A DNA stretch of 64,000 nt from Terriglobia bacterium (GCA_020073525.1 JAIQFA010000002.1:62001-126000); one strand, 5' to 3'. Numbered from the stretch's first letter, positions 1 to 9,139 are shown. Made by a program: numbers and translations. The notes: generated by a model from the sequence alone, not told the origin.

Positions 1-1862
1 GATTCGTCTCGTACCAGGTGTGGATATCTTTCTCCCCCGTGGTAGTCGAGCTTATAGGTGTGGAAGTAGTCGGAGTTCTCAACCAGTAATTCAAGCGGGG
101 CCGAGCTGGTCTTGCCTTCTTTCAATGCGTCGCGCAGAGATTCGATTGAGAACCTCCGGCCATTCACCGCAATGACTTTCATTCCCGGTCCGATCCCGGC
201 CTTAGCAGCGACCATGCCTTCGATCGTGTCACGAATGACGCCGTCCTTGTGGAGCAGCAGCCCAATTGAGTAGGCGGCATTGATGCCGTCGCGCTCTTCC
301 TCAGCCCTTTGGAGGTCCGAACGCCTCTCGTCGTAGATTAGAGTCCAACCGCTGGATTCGATGCCCAGCAAAGGAGCGCCCGGGCCATGATTCGTGAGCC
401 GTTCCACCCAAAACCCGCGCCAGTCGTAGGGAACGACCTGGTTCAGGGTGTTAACCACATCCTCAAAGGTATAAGTCCTAAGCTGGGGAGGCCCGCTCTC
501 GCCGCCGTGGAACAGATGACAAAAATTATCCAGCGACTTAGCGCCGTGGGTCTGCTGGCGAATGACCATGTCCGCCCATAGCCAGTTCAGAACGTCTTCG
601 TCGTAGTAGTCCACGCTTCGCCGCCAGGATTCCCACTGCGAGGGTGCGCCTACCATCGCCGGCAAACCATCCGCTGTGTCCTGCAGATTGCGCCAAGTGC
701 GACCGGGAGTGTGATCGAGCCGGGCCGCCATGCGCGCCAGATTATCCCGGAACTGTTCCGGCGTTCGGATCCCGCTGCGCGCGGCGAGAAGATCTCCCAG
801 GTATGAAGTCAACCCTTCATAGACCCATAACAGGTCGTCCTGCATAGGGTGCTCGTAATCCGCAGTAGCCAGATCCGCAGGACGGCGGTACTTCCCGTTC
901 CAGGAGTGAACGTACTCATGGGACAAGAGACCCGACGCCAACAGCCGCGGTCCAGGATCCACCAAAGCCCGCTCATCGTTGCGGCTGTCATTCGATTCAT
1001 GATGCTCTAGGCCGCCATGCGCAACGTGATCGCTCAGACTGTAGAGGAAGTGATAGTCGCGAAAGTGTTGCGCGCCCAAAAGTTTTTTGGCCTGGTCCGG
1101 GAGGTTCCTGTAATGATCGAGCACGTCCTGCGGAGCTTCGAGTGCGGCGGCGCTGTCGGCAGCAATGTCCATTTGCTGCGTGGGATTCTCACTTAAGGGA
1201 ACAACTCGAAAGTACTCGCCCACGATTACCGGCGAATCGACGAGCGTCGTCAGCGAAACGGGCTGAAACTTGATTTCCTGATCATTTTGCGATGCGACTG
1301 GCAAGGGGGTTCCGAACTTCCACCCGGCAGGCAAACGCAGACGGGCTTCATACGTCAACTCGTCGCTCGTCCAGCCCGCAGGATAGAGCAGCACGGTGTT
1401 CCAGTTGACGACCGCCATCTTGTCGGTCGCCGAAGTGCCGCCTGTGTGGGATCCCCAGCTGCCGCCTCCAGGAAAAACAAAATCCAGCGCGGCTTCCAGG
1501 CTGGACACGCCAGCGGGAATCTCCACATGGAAGGTCCACCCGTCGAGCAGATCGCGCCGCCACCTCAGAGTTTGGCCATTGGCAGTGAAGGTGAGGCCGG
1601 TAAGGTTCTGGATGGGGCCGTTCGGCCCATGCTCGCCCGGAATCCACTTTGGGTAATAAAGGGTCAACGTTCCCGGAGTCGAAGGGATGGTGAGCCGCGC
1701 GTGGAAAATCTTTCGTGGCGCTTCCGTGGCATCCAGCGACACGGTGATTCGGGGCGTAGCGGTTTTAGCGGCCGAGTTCTTCTGCGCTTTTTGTGCCACC
1801 GCGGGCAACACGCAGTTCGAGAGCAACAGACAACAACCAATCGCAATGCGGACAAGTCTCAT
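1..1862 (-). CDS. Secreted M61-family (glycyl aminopeptidase-like) metallopeptidase with PDZ domain, 3' end cut by window
   Basis: About 620 codons are visible and the stop lies beyond base 1. The start at 1862 follows an AGAAGG-type RBS and opens a signal peptide (MRLVRIAIGCCLLL...LPAVAQ). Mid-protein is the zinc motif HEYVHSWN (codons around 887-920), followed downstream by WVYEGLTSYLG, which supplies the third ligand region typical of M61 gluzincins. A PDZ domain follows (AGIGPGMKVIAVNGRRF near base 200) and the family's C-terminal RYPHL motif sits at the edge, so only roughly 15-20 residues are missing. M61 enzymes remove N-terminal Gly/Ala and act outside the cytoplasm. lemA lies 24 bp upstream on the same strand, so the two probably share a transcript. 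Family assignment is firm; the substrate is unknown. Confidence 0.9.
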   Translation of the reverse strand, partial: MRLVRIAIGCCLLLSNCVLPAVAQKAQKNSAAKTATPRITVSLDATEAPRKIFHARLTIPSTPGTLTLYYPKWIPGEHGPNGPIQNLTGLTFTANGQTLRWRRDLLDGWTFHVEIPAGVSSLEAALDFVFPGGGSWGSHTGGTSATDKMAVVNWNTVLLYPAGWTSDELTYEARLRLPAGWKFGTPLPVASQNDQEIKFQPVSLTTLVDSPVIVGEYFRVVPLSENPTQQMDIAADSAAALEAPQDVLDHYRNLPDQAKKLLGAQHFRDYHFLYSLSDHVAHGGLEHHESNDSRNDERALVDPGPRLLASGLLSHEYVHSWNGKYRRPADLATADYEHPMQDDLLWVYEGLTSYLGDLLAARSGIRTPEQFRDNLARMAARLDHTPGRTWRNLQDTADGLPAMVGAPSQWESWRRSVDYYDEDVLNWLWADMVIRQQTHGAKSLDNFCHLFHGGESGPPQLRTYTFEDVVNTLNQVVPYDWRGFWVERLTNHGPGAPLLGIESSGWTLIYDERRSDLQRAEEERDGINAAYSIGLLLHKDGVIRDTIEGMVAAKAGIGPGMKVIAVNGRRFSIESLRDALKEGKTSSAPLELLVENSDYFHTYKLDYHGGERYPHLVRDE

Positions 1863-1886
1863 CGAGACCTTCTCTCAGGCAGGCTA

Positions 1887-2432
1887 TTAGAACTTTACTG
1901 CTACTGGTTCGCGATCGGCGGCAGCGGTTTCGAAGAACTGCTTTTGCTGGAAGTTGAACATCCCGGCCAGGATGTTGGTCGGGAACGATTGAATCTTGGT
2001 GTTCAGGTCGCGCACCACAGCGTTGTAGTAGCGCCGCGAGTTTTGAATGGCGTCTTCGATCTCGCTCAGGGAATTTTGCAGCTGCGTGAACTCCTGCGAG
2101 GCCTGAAGCTGAGGATAGTTTTCGGCTACGGCAAACAAACTCTTCAGAGCGCCGCTCAGTTGATTCTCTGCCGCTGCCTTGTCGACTGGGCCCGTGGCCT
2201 GCATCGCCATGGAGCGGAATTTGGCGATGTTCTCGAACGTACCCTTTTCGTGGGCGGCGTAGCCTTTTACGGTTTCGACCAGGTTCGGAATCAGGTCGTG
2301 GCGGCGCTTGAGCTGAACATCAATATCGGACCATGCCGATTCCGAGCGCACGCGCAACTGGACCAGGCTGTTGTACATCCCGACCAGGAAGATGCCCACC
2401 ACAACTATGACTGCCAGAACGATCCAAGCCAT
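1887..2432 (-). CDS. lemA: LemA family membrane protein
   Basis: 181 aa, normal LemA length. One N-terminal membrane helix (residues 2-20) is followed by the family hallmark YNSLVQLR...WSDIDVQLKRRHDLIPNLVETVKGYA and a long helical domain ending in FPTNILAGMFNF. A GAGGAGG RBS sits just before the ATG. LemA proteins are single-pass with the C-terminal four-helix domain on one face of the membrane; their molecular role is unsettled, with some linked to envelope stress or membrane-protease systems. It is followed after 24 bp by the M61 peptidase gene, which fits an envelope-related unit. Confidence 0.93.
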   Translation of the reverse strand: MAWIVLAVIVVVGIFLVGMYNSLVQLRVRSESAWSDIDVQLKRRHDLIPNLVETVKGYAAHEKGTFENIAKFRSMAMQATGPVDKAAAENQLSGALKSLFAVAENYPQLQASQEFTQLQNSLSEIEDAIQNSRRYYNAVVRDLNTKIQSFPTNILAGMFNFQQKQFFETAAADREPVAVKF

Positions 2433-2530
2433 GCAAACCTCCTCGATGCGGGTTCAACGCGACGGTAGCACAGCGCAAGGTGGTGAGCAAATGCAGGGTT
2501 TGATTCATGGTGAGTGCCTTTAATTCATCA

Positions 2531-2560
2531 ACCACCAAGGACACTAAGGGTGCACGAAGG
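2531..2560. repeat. Dispersed ACCACCAAGG-type intergenic repeat, family A, single arm
   Basis: Sequence accaccaagg-acactaaggg-tgcacgaagg lies between the VWA gene and lemA. The same motif, as paired inverted arms, recurs at 40377-40454, and related versions occur at 4009-4080 and 27352-27504. Here only one arm is evident. No coding potential is seen. Confidence 0.6.
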
Positions 2561-2601
2561 AATCTTGCAACTCCGAAACCTCGAAATTTTGAAACCTGGA
2601 T

Positions 2602-3636
2602 TTATTGCTTTGGAGCGTAGTATCCGCGGCGCGCGCGGACTTGCAGGTCTTTTTTCAAGGCAGTGATCTCGATCGAGCGGTAGCGCCCGTCAGCGTCGAA
2701 GTCAGAGGGTTTGTAGGAGACATCGTACTGGCTGCGCAATTCGTCTTCAATGGCGGCGAACGAATGTGTGATGTCTTTCATCTTGTAAGGGAAAAAGGCG
2801 CGGCCGCCGGTGGCGGACGCGACGTCTTCGAGAACTTTGTCGCCGCGCAGGATCAGGCCGCTGTCGTCGGTGGAGATGGCATAGACCAGCACCTCGGCGC
2901 GCTGCGCCATCTCAATGGCCTGGGCTCGCGTGTGTTCGCTCTGATTGTCTTCGCCGTCGCTGAGGATCACGATCGCTCTGCGAATGGGATGGTCGGAATG
3001 ATCGCGCAGCAGCTTTTCCTTGCACGCTTTGTAAATTGCGTCGTAGATCGCGGTGCCGCCGCCGTTGCTGAGGTGCTGAACGCCTGCAGCGAGCAAGGGC
3101 ACTTTATCAGTGAAATCCTGGGTCATGTGGCTCTCTTTGTTGAACCCCACGACGAATGCCCGGTCATAGCCGGGACGGATGATGTGTTGCAGAAATCCCG
3201 TGGCTGCTTCTTTTTCAAATCCAAACCGGCCCTGCACCGAGCCGCTGACGTCCATCAGCAGTCCCAGTTCGATGGGCAGGTCGGTCTCCCGGCGGAAGTT
3301 GAGGATGGATTCCACTGGCTTGTGGTCGTCGAAAATGGAGAAATCGGTCTGATTCAAGTTGCGGACAAATTTGCCGTGGCGGTCGGTAGCGATGAACAGC
3401 ACGTTGACTTCATCGACCCGCTTCTTGATGGTGAGGACCGAATCGTCCGCGCCGTCGCTGGTGCCAGCGGCAAAAGCAGCGGCGCCACCAGAGTCGGCCG
3501 TAACGGCAGAAGCGGCGATGACGTAGGATCCGCTTTGGGCGCGTCCGGAAACACACAGACCAATAACGACGGCGATCATGTACACGATGAGTGCGAATCC
3601 GCCCGGTGCCACCCCGAATTTGTTCCGCTTCGTCAT
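2602..3636 (-). CDS. Secreted VWFA-related acidobacterial domain protein
   Basis: 344 aa from the ATG at 3636 (an upstream in-frame ATG at 3693 would place about 19 non-hydrophobic residues before the signal anchor). After an N-terminal hydrophobic segment (GFALIVYMIAVVIGLCVSG) comes the spacer domain with DFSIFDDHKPVESI, then a von Willebrand A domain with all MIDAS elements: DVSGSV (DxSxS), the Thr in GGGTAIYDA and the Asp in ILSDGEDN. It ends RARRGYYAPK. This two-part architecture is abundant in Acidobacteria (TIGR03436-type). Metal-dependent adhesion or protein-binding in the periplasm or at the surface is likely; the partner is unknown. It stands alone, 169 bp upstream of lemA on the same strand. 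Confidence 0.88.
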   Translation of the reverse strand: MTKRNKFGVAPGGFALIVYMIAVVIGLCVSGRAQSGSYVIAASAVTADSGGAAAFAAGTSDGADDSVLTIKKRVDEVNVLFIATDRHGKFVRNLNQTDFSIFDDHKPVESILNFRRETDLPIELGLLMDVSGSVQGRFGFEKEAATGFLQHIIRPGYDRAFVVGFNKESHMTQDFTDKVPLLAAGVQHLSNGGGTAIYDAIYKACKEKLLRDHSDHPIRRAIVILSDGEDNQSEHTRAQAIEMAQRAEVLVYAISTDDSGLILRGDKVLEDVASATGGRAFFPYKMKDITHSFAAIEDELRSQYDVSYKPSDFDADGRYRSIEITALKKDLQVRARRGYYAPKQ

Positions 3637-4169
3637 TCTTTCGCCTGACTCGCAATTCCTATTCGCACGCCGCGCAAGCATCGGAGCCTTCAACTAATTC
3701 GATGCACGCTGGGGGCCGAAAATCCGAGAAAACACGATCTCACTGACTTTAGGCCGTTATCCCGTGCAAGTCCAAGTTACAAAAGGAGTACGCAGCCGGT
3801 GCGCCGTTTAACCATAGGCTGGTCAACAGGTTGGAACTCTGGGGCCATAGGAGCCTGGGGATGGGGCTGAAGGCGACAGGTTGACTCTGGCCGGTGGAGT
3901 CTGGCGAGACTTTCTGGGAAGAGAATTCTCAGGATATTTTTTGCATGATTGGGTGCGCTTCGTGCAAAAACTTCAGAATGCCTTCAGCGCGTTCTAGCCG
4001 CCGGCCTCCTTTGTGTCCCACTGTGTCCTCCCGGGGTTTAAGATTTTTTTCGAACCACAGAGGACACAGTGGAACACAGGAGCCGCCACACTTGTCCCGG
4101 CGGTACGTGCGCTTTTGGATGCCATAATTTTGAAAATCGCAGTAAGCTGTATCGGCCCGGAGTGGCGCT
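3637..4169. other. 533-bp intergenic region without a credible gene
   Basis: This lies between the divergent VWA gene and the MBL-rhodanese gene. Short ORFs here show no family resemblance or good RBS. Two inverted repeats are visible: TTTTTGCATGA at 3938-3948 against TCGTGCAAAAA at 3960-3970 (10 of 11 pairs, 11-nt loop), and the larger family-A palindrome at 4009-4080. Promoters for both genes must lie here, but no confident -35/-10 pair was identified. Confidence 0.6.
4009..4080. repeat. Palindromic intergenic element, family A-like
   Basis: The left arm 4009-4030 (TTTGTGTCCCACTGTGTCCTC region) is the near-perfect complement of the right arm 4060-4080 (GAGGACACAGTGGAACACAGG), with about 29 nt between. 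The phrase ACCACAGAGGACACAG resembles family A elsewhere in the window. It would fold to a long hairpin about 90 bp before the next gene. Confidence 0.65.
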
Positions 4170-5591
4170 ATGTTTTTTGAACAGTTCTACCTGACCTGTC
4201 TGGCGCATGCCTCGTACATGATCGGATCGGAAGGCGGGGCGGCGGTCGTGGATCCGCAGCGCGATGTGGACATTTATCTGAAAGCAGCTGCTGAGCAGAA
4301 TCTCAAAATCCTGCACATTTTCGAGACACATCTGCACGCCGACTTTGTTTCCGGCCATAAAGAGCTGGCGGCGCGCACGGGCGCGAAGATCTACATCGGA
4401 GCGCAGGCTAACGCCGGATTCCCGCACGTGCCCCTGACCGACGGCTTTGAAGTGAAGATGGGAGCGGTGCGAATTCGCGCGCTGGAGACGCCGGGACACA
4501 CCCCCGAAAGTGTCTGCCTGGTGATTACAGATGAGGGAAAATCAGCGGACGGCAAATCAGGGCAGCTCAGCGCTGTTCTGACCGGCGATACGTTGTTTAT
4601 TGGCGACGTTGGCCGCCCGGATCTTTCAAAGACGCATACACCGAAAGAACTGGCAGGCTTGCTCTATGACAGCCTGCACCAGAAACTGCTGGCGTTGCCC
4701 GACGCGGTGCTGGTGTATCCCGCGCATGGGGCCGGGTCGCTCTGCGGACGCAGTATGCGGGCGGAGCGTTCGTCCACGATCGGCACCGAGCGCCTTACGA
4801 ACTACGCCCTGCAGATCGCGAGCCGCGAGGAGTTCACCGCGCAGTTGACCCGCAACCTTCCGGCTCGTCCCGAGTATTTTCTGGAAGATGCCGAGATCAA
4901 TCGCTCTGGAGCGGGGACGTTGACGGAATTGCCGCCGCTTCCGGCCCTGTCTCCGGCCGATGTGCAAGCACTGTTGCAGCAAAACACCAATGCCAATGTC
5001 CTCGATGTTCGTCCTGGCGATGCGTTCGCCGCGGGACACGTGCCCGGGTCGATCGGCATCGCGCTTTCGGGACAATTCGCGTCGTGGGCAGGCGGGATTC
5101 TCGGGATCCACTCCAAGCCAGTTCTGATCGGCGACACGGACGAGCAGATTGAAGAAGCCCGACTGCGGCTCGCTCGCGTCGGCATCGAAGACTTGCGCGG
5201 GTATCTAGCCGGTGGCGTGGCGGCGTGGCAGAAGGCCGGCTTGCCCGTGACGAAGACGGCGCAGATATCCCCGCAGGAACTGAATCAGAAACTGCGCGAG
5301 GGAAGCCTGCGTGCGCTCGACGTCCTTGATGTGCGTCGCGAAGGCGAATGGCAGGCGGGGCACATCCCGGAAGTGCAATGTCAGGCGCTCGATACATTTC
5401 CGCACGGACTGCCCGCCGTGGATCGCGACCACCCGGTTGCGGTTCACTGCAAGAGCGGATACCGTAGCATGATTGCCTGCAGTTTGCTGGAGCGCGCCGG
5501 ACATCGCAACGTGATCAACCTGGCAGGGGGCTTCGACGCATGGCACGCCGCCGAGCTTCCCGAAGTTGCGGAGCAACTCGCCAAGGCATAG
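4170..5591 (+). CDS. CstB-like fusion: metallo-beta-lactamase-fold persulfide dioxygenase plus two rhodanese domains
   Basis: 473 aa. Residues about 1-240 are an MBL fold of the ETHE1/persulfide dioxygenase type: THLHADFVSGH, TPGHTPES and LTGDTLFIGDVGRPDL carry the metal ligands. Residues about 265-350 form a rhodanese-like domain (LDVRPGDAFAAGHVPGS) without a catalytic Cys; the loop reads VLIGDTDEQ. Residues about 370-470 form a second rhodanese with the active loop HCKSGYRS. Staphylococcal CstB has the same order (dioxygenase, inactive rhodanese, active rhodanese) and turns persulfides into thiosulfate or sulfite. A cytoplasmic role in sulfide or persulfide detoxification is expected. The gene is monocistronic, with a GGAG RBS 7 nt before the ATG; no CsoR-type regulator or quinone reductase is adjacent. 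Confidence 0.9.
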   Translation: MFFEQFYLTCLAHASYMIGSEGGAAVVDPQRDVDIYLKAAAEQNLKILHIFETHLHADFVSGHKELAARTGAKIYIGAQANAGFPHVPLTDGFEVKMGAVRIRALETPGHTPESVCLVITDEGKSADGKSGQLSAVLTGDTLFIGDVGRPDLSKTHTPKELAGLLYDSLHQKLLALPDAVLVYPAHGAGSLCGRSMRAERSSTIGTERLTNYALQIASREEFTAQLTRNLPARPEYFLEDAEINRSGAGTLTELPPLPALSPADVQALLQQNTNANVLDVRPGDAFAAGHVPGSIGIALSGQFASWAGGILGIHSKPVLIGDTDEQIEEARLRLARVGIEDLRGYLAGGVAAWQKAGLPVTKTAQISPQELNQKLREGSLRALDVLDVRREGEWQAGHIPEVQCQALDTFPHGLPAVDRDHPVAVHCKSGYRSMIACSLLERAGHRNVINLAGGFDAWHAAELPEVAEQLAKA

Positions 5592-5609
5592 TTTGTTTTA
5601 CCACTGACC

Positions 5610-5663
5610 GTGTGGTAGCGGGGCTACGCCCCGCTCGGGCGGGGCCAAGCCCTGTCCCCACAC
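5610..5663. terminator. GC-rich palindrome between convergent genes, possible bidirectional terminator or repeat
   Basis: AGCGGGGC-TAC-GCCCCGCT (5617-5635) is a perfect 8-bp stem, nested in a wider TGTGG...CCACA frame (5611-5615 and 5658-5662). It lies 19 bp after the MBL-rhodanese stop and 48 bp beyond the ATPase stop on the other strand. No U-tract follows, so intrinsic termination is unproven. Confidence 0.5.
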
Positions 5664-5710
5664 ATCAAAGCGTGCAGGTTGCCCCTCGCATAGTGTTTGT
5701 GGAACCGCCG

Positions 5711-6571
5711 CTAGTCCGTCGTGGCGGCTTGCGCTTTTGCGATCGGAGCCTGGCGGCGGGCGGGCAGTTGTGGCAAGGCTGACATCAGGCGGCGCGTATA
5801 GGGGTGGACGGGTGCGGCGAAGATCTGTTCGGTCGAGCCACACTCGACAATCTGGCCTTCGTGCAGGATGGCGATGCGCTGGCAGATTCCGGCGACCGAA
5901 GGCAGATCGTGCGAGATGTAGAGGATCGACATCCCAATTTCGCGGTTGAGGCGCGCGAACAGCTCCAGGATTTCGGATTGCGTGATCACGTCCAGCGCAC
6001 TGGTCGCTTCATCGGCGATTAAGAGGGCCGGGCGGTGCATGATGGCCATGGCGATGAGCACGCGCTGCGCTTGGCCGACGCTGAGTTGGGAAGCGCGCTT
6101 TAGCAGAAAATCGTAGGCATCGGCTCCGCTGGGTAGGCTCACGCTTTTCAAAGCGGATTGGATCGCCCGGTCGCAGTCTTCCGTTGTCGCACTGCTGTCG
6201 CAGTGCGCGCGCCACGCTTCCCTGAGTTGCGTGCGAATTTGGAGAGCGGGGTTCAGCGAGGCAAGCGGACTCTGCAATACGAGGCTCAGGGAACGTCCGC
6301 GGAGGTTGCGCAATTCCCGTTCGTGCATGGCGAGCAGATCGACGCCTTGGAAAAGAATGTTGCCTTCCACGACGGCGCGCTGGCGTCCGAGTAATCCGAG
6401 GATCGCCATGGCCAGAGTGCTTTTGCCCGAGCCACTCTGGCCGACCAGGCCGACGACTTCGCCGCGTGCGATTTCGAGCGAGACCCCGCGCAGCACCGGA
6501 GCTTTGCCGGGATAGCGCACGGTCACCTGCGCGGAGAGCAGGCTTGGCGATTGGTCCGGCGTCGGTGTCAT
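5711..6571 (-). CDS. Peptide/nickel-type ABC transporter ATP-binding protein (DppD-like)
   Basis: 286 aa from the ATG at 6571; longer in-frame readings start from TTG inside a repeat. Walker A GLVGQSGSGKST, Q-loop LVLQSP, signature LSVGQAQR, Walker B LLIADEATSALD and H-loop YISHD are all intact, and the C-terminus has the oligopeptide-ATPase tail (HPYTRRLMSALP). It energises import of a peptide-like solute through the two permeases encoded upstream. Dpp systems often have two different ATPases (DppD and DppF); only one is encoded here, so it may act as a homodimer or pair with a partner elsewhere. A 133-bp gap with a family-D repeat separates it from the binding-protein gene. Confidence 0.9.
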   Translation of the reverse strand: MTPTPDQSPSLLSAQVTVRYPGKAPVLRGVSLEIARGEVVGLVGQSGSGKSTLAMAILGLLGRQRAVVEGNILFQGVDLLAMHERELRNLRGRSLSLVLQSPLASLNPALQIRTQLREAWRAHCDSSATTEDCDRAIQSALKSVSLPSGADAYDFLLKRASQLSVGQAQRVLIAMAIMHRPALLIADEATSALDVITQSEILELFARLNREIGMSILYISHDLPSVAGICQRIAILHEGQIVECGSTEQIFAAPVHPYTRRLMSALPQLPARRQAPIAKAQAATTD

Positions 6572-6616
6572 GTGACTCGTCTCACGGCTAACGACTCTGT
6601 GTCGCACTCGTATGTC

Positions 6617-6677
6617 GTCCCTTGCGGGACTCAACTTTTCTCTTTACGTTTCCCGGCACTTACGTGCCGGGCTTTCC
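6617..6677. repeat. Intergenic repeat family D, copy 1
   Basis: It contains CCCGGCAC-TTAC-GTGCCGGG (6652-6671) followed by CTTTCC, preceded by CCTTGCGGGACTC. The same composite occurs at 30290-30353. It sits inside the ABC operon, between the binding-protein and ATPase genes, where it could attenuate or stabilise the transcript. Confidence 0.65.
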
Positions 6678-6704
6678 GGTTTCGCCGTTTTGCGTTTGGA
6701 TCGA

Positions 6705-8336
6705 TTAACGGCTCGCCCGCGTGGTTGCGTTCAGTGTTAGGCGCTCGGCGTTCCAGAACGTTTGCGGGGAAAGAATGCCGGGATTGGCCCCTTCGACCGC
6801 GATCGAGACAGCGGAAAGAGCGTTCTGATTGACCAGGTAAATAAACGGCGCCTGTTCCGCGACGATTTCCTGTACGCGATCGAAGCTCTCTTTGCGCTTC
6901 TCCGGATCTGCCGAGGAAGCTTGCGCGCGCATCAACTTGTCAATCTCGGCTTCCCATGCGGTTTCCGGAGCCTTCTGCTGCGGATTCCAGGCGTGATTTT
7001 CCGCCGAACTCAGCCAGATGTTCATCTGGCCGTTCGGATCGAGATCAACATTGCGGAAGCCGAGCATCGCGGCTTCATAATTGAATTTCTGCGAAATACG
7101 CTCGATGAGCGAAGGGAAGTCGAGCGTGACCACGTTGACCTTGATGCCGAGTTTCCCGAGATCCTCCTGCACCATGACGGCCATGCGTTCTCGCGGCTTG
7201 CTGCCCGCATTGGTCACGATGGAAAACTCGACGGCATTGCCCCCTTTATCGAACAGAACTCCGTTTTGTAGGTGGAAGCCGTCTGCTTGCAGGTGTTTCA
7301 GCGCGAGGTCGGGACGATACAGTTCCGCTTTTAGCTTGCCATTGAACCAGAACTTATTGGCGGGCGAAACCGGGCCGACGGCGGGCTGGGCATGACCATT
7401 GAAGACCACGCGGCTCAGATCGTCGCGGTTGATAGCTTGCGAAATCGCACGCCGGAAATTTGTGGAGCGGAACCATGCGCGCTTGTACTCGGGAATCGGA
7501 GCGTTGGCCACTTGGTTGAACCACATGAAGTCGGAGTCGAGCGAAGCTCCGGCATCGTGCGCGAGTCCTGGCGAACTGGTAGCCAAGCGGTCAAAATAGT
7601 CGCTGTCGATGACGTTGATCAGATCAAGTTCGCCGCGCTTGAAGCGCAGCATCTCGACGTCGCGATTCGATTGAATATCGAGCCGGATGGCATCGAGATA
7701 CGGCAAGCGGTGCCCCTGGGAATCCTTTTTCCAGTAGTTGGGATTGCGGCGCAGCAGCACGCTTGATCCGGCCTTGTATTCCGCAACCATGAATGGCCCG
7801 AGAACGGCCCCTTCCTTCTTTGGAGAATGCGCGGACATGATCGCGACCTGATCGAAAAGGCGGTCGATACCGGCAAGTGGTGCGGGAAAAGTAATAGAGA
7901 TCTGGTCCGGGGCAATGATCTTGGTGCTGACGGCGCCACTGCTGGAGCGGAAAGCATCTCCGGTCGAGGAGTGCAGGGCGGGATCCATCAGCCGCTTCAT
8001 GGTGAACGCGACGTCCTCGGAGGAAAACGGGCTGCTGTCGGAAAACGCAATGCCGTGGCGGAGCCTGAAGGTAATCTGCTTGCCGTCTTTCGACACCTTC
8101 CACGATTCGGCCAACTCGGGCTCGAGGTCTTGTGTTTTGCGGTTGGCGCGTACCAGCACGCCGCCCGTCAGATAGCGGATCGAAAGAGAAGAGTCATCAT
8201 CGACGAGGAGCGGATCGAAAGTCTTTGGTTCCGAACGCAGGCAGAAGCGCAATTCGCCGCCGCTTTGCGACAAGGCTGAACCACAGAGAAGACAGAAGCA
8301 GAAAAGAAATCGTAAACTTGCGCGGCGGCCGTTCAT
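6705..8336 (-). CDS. ABC transporter solute-binding protein, family 5 (peptide/oligopeptide type)
   Basis: 543 aa from the ATG at 8336, which overlaps the permease stop (ATGA) and follows a GAGGAGG RBS inside the permease gene. A signal peptide (RFLFCFCLLCGSALS) is followed by the SBP_bac_5 fold: GGELRFCL near the mature start, LVDDDSSLSIRYLTGGVLV, LAESWKVSKDGKQITFRLR and later RNPNYW. No lipobox Cys is obvious at the cleavage site, although a Cys lies in the h-region. In this family the protein captures extracytoplasmic peptides, nickel chelates or related solutes for the permease; the actual ligand cannot be read from sequence. Confidence 0.9.
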   Translation of the reverse strand: MNGRRASLRFLFCFCLLCGSALSQSGGELRFCLRSEPKTFDPLLVDDDSSLSIRYLTGGVLVRANRKTQDLEPELAESWKVSKDGKQITFRLRHGIAFSDSSPFSSEDVAFTMKRLMDPALHSSTGDAFRSSSGAVSTKIIAPDQISITFPAPLAGIDRLFDQVAIMSAHSPKKEGAVLGPFMVAEYKAGSSVLLRRNPNYWKKDSQGHRLPYLDAIRLDIQSNRDVEMLRFKRGELDLINVIDSDYFDRLATSSPGLAHDAGASLDSDFMWFNQVANAPIPEYKRAWFRSTNFRRAISQAINRDDLSRVVFNGHAQPAVGPVSPANKFWFNGKLKAELYRPDLALKHLQADGFHLQNGVLFDKGGNAVEFSIVTNAGSKPRERMAVMVQEDLGKLGIKVNVVTLDFPSLIERISQKFNYEAAMLGFRNVDLDPNGQMNIWLSSAENHAWNPQQKAPETAWEAEIDKLMRAQASSADPEKRKESFDRVQEIVAEQAPFIYLVNQNALSAVSIAVEGANPGILSPQTFWNAERLTLNATTRASR

Positions 8337-9139
8337 GCGGTCACCTCCTCGTTTGACAACAGTGTCTGAAACGACGTCATCACGATGATCAGCAACAGCA
8401 GCGGCACTAATCGCCACGGTTCTTCGCGGAACGAAATCAATCCTTCCAGTTCGCGCAGCAGACTTCCCCAAGAGGGGAGCGGTTCCCCGACGCCCAATCC
8501 GAGGATGCCGAGATTCGCCTCGCTCAGAATAAAAACCGGAATCGATATCCAGAATTGCGCGTACAGAACTGGTTTCAGGTTAGGCAAAACGTGAACAAGG
8601 AAAAGCCGTGGCCCGTGCAACCCGGAGGCGCGAGCCTGCAGGACAAAATCGGAATTGCGCAAGGCATCGGCGCTGGTCGAAAGCACGCGCGCCGAAGCGG
8701 CCCACCCGAGCAGGCCAAGAATCAGAAATGTAATCAGAACGGAAACTAGCGGAGAAACGTTCAGAGGCAACAGCGCGCGAACGGTAATCAGCAGGAAGAG
8801 CCACGGCAGAGAAAGGAACAGGTCGGTGAAGCCTCGAGCCAGTCGCAGCCAGATTCCGCCTAAATATCCTGCGAGTCCGCCAACCAGCGCAGCCAACGCG
8901 GTAGAGACCAGAGCAGCGGCAGGAGCGAGTAGCAAAGAGATGCGCGTGCCATAAAGAACGCGGGCGAAGCGATCGCGGCCCACGTCATCAGTGCCGAGCA
9001 AATGCTGATGGGATGGCGGGGCATTGGGTGCTTCGCGAAATTGTTTGGCATAGCCGGCCGGCGCGAGCCAATTGGCAGCAAGCGACACCACGCACACCGC
9101 GAGTACGACGACACACGAGAGCTTCCGCGCTGTGTTCAT
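8333..9139 (-). CDS. ABC transporter permease, DppC-like
   Basis: 268 aa with about six membrane helices. The N-terminal helix is followed by the DppC hallmark LLGTDDVGRDRFARVLYGTR and a BPD_transp_1 domain with the EAA-type loop ARASGLHGPRLFLVHVLPN. It is translationally coupled at both ends: the ATG overlaps the DppB stop (9136-9139) and its stop overlaps the binding-protein ATG. It pairs with the DppB-like protein to form the membrane channel. Confidence 0.91.
   Translation of the reverse strand: MNTARKLSCVVVLAVCVVSLAANWLAPAGYAKQFREAPNAPPSHQHLLGTDDVGRDRFARVLYGTRISLLLAPAAALVSTALAALVGGLAGYLGGIWLRLARGFTDLFLSLPWLFLLITVRALLPLNVSPLVSVLITFLILGLLGWAASARVLSTSADALRNSDFVLQARASGLHGPRLFLVHVLPNLKPVLYAQFWISIPVFILSEANLGILGLGVGEPLPSWGSLLRELEGLISFREEPWRLVPLLLLIIVMTSFQTLLSNEEVTA

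Noticed and set aside
1287..2468. 393-codon open frame on the plus strand
   Set aside because: It is antisense to the M61 peptidase and LemA, has no family resemblance, and its composition is that of a mirrored high-GC gene.
2605..3648. 347-codon open frame on the plus strand
   Set aside because: Antisense shadow of the VWA protein, which has complete MIDAS motifs and a signal peptide.
3894..4127. Small ORF in the 3.6-4.2 kb gap
   Set aside because: No RBS, overlaps the palindromic repeat, low-complexity translation.
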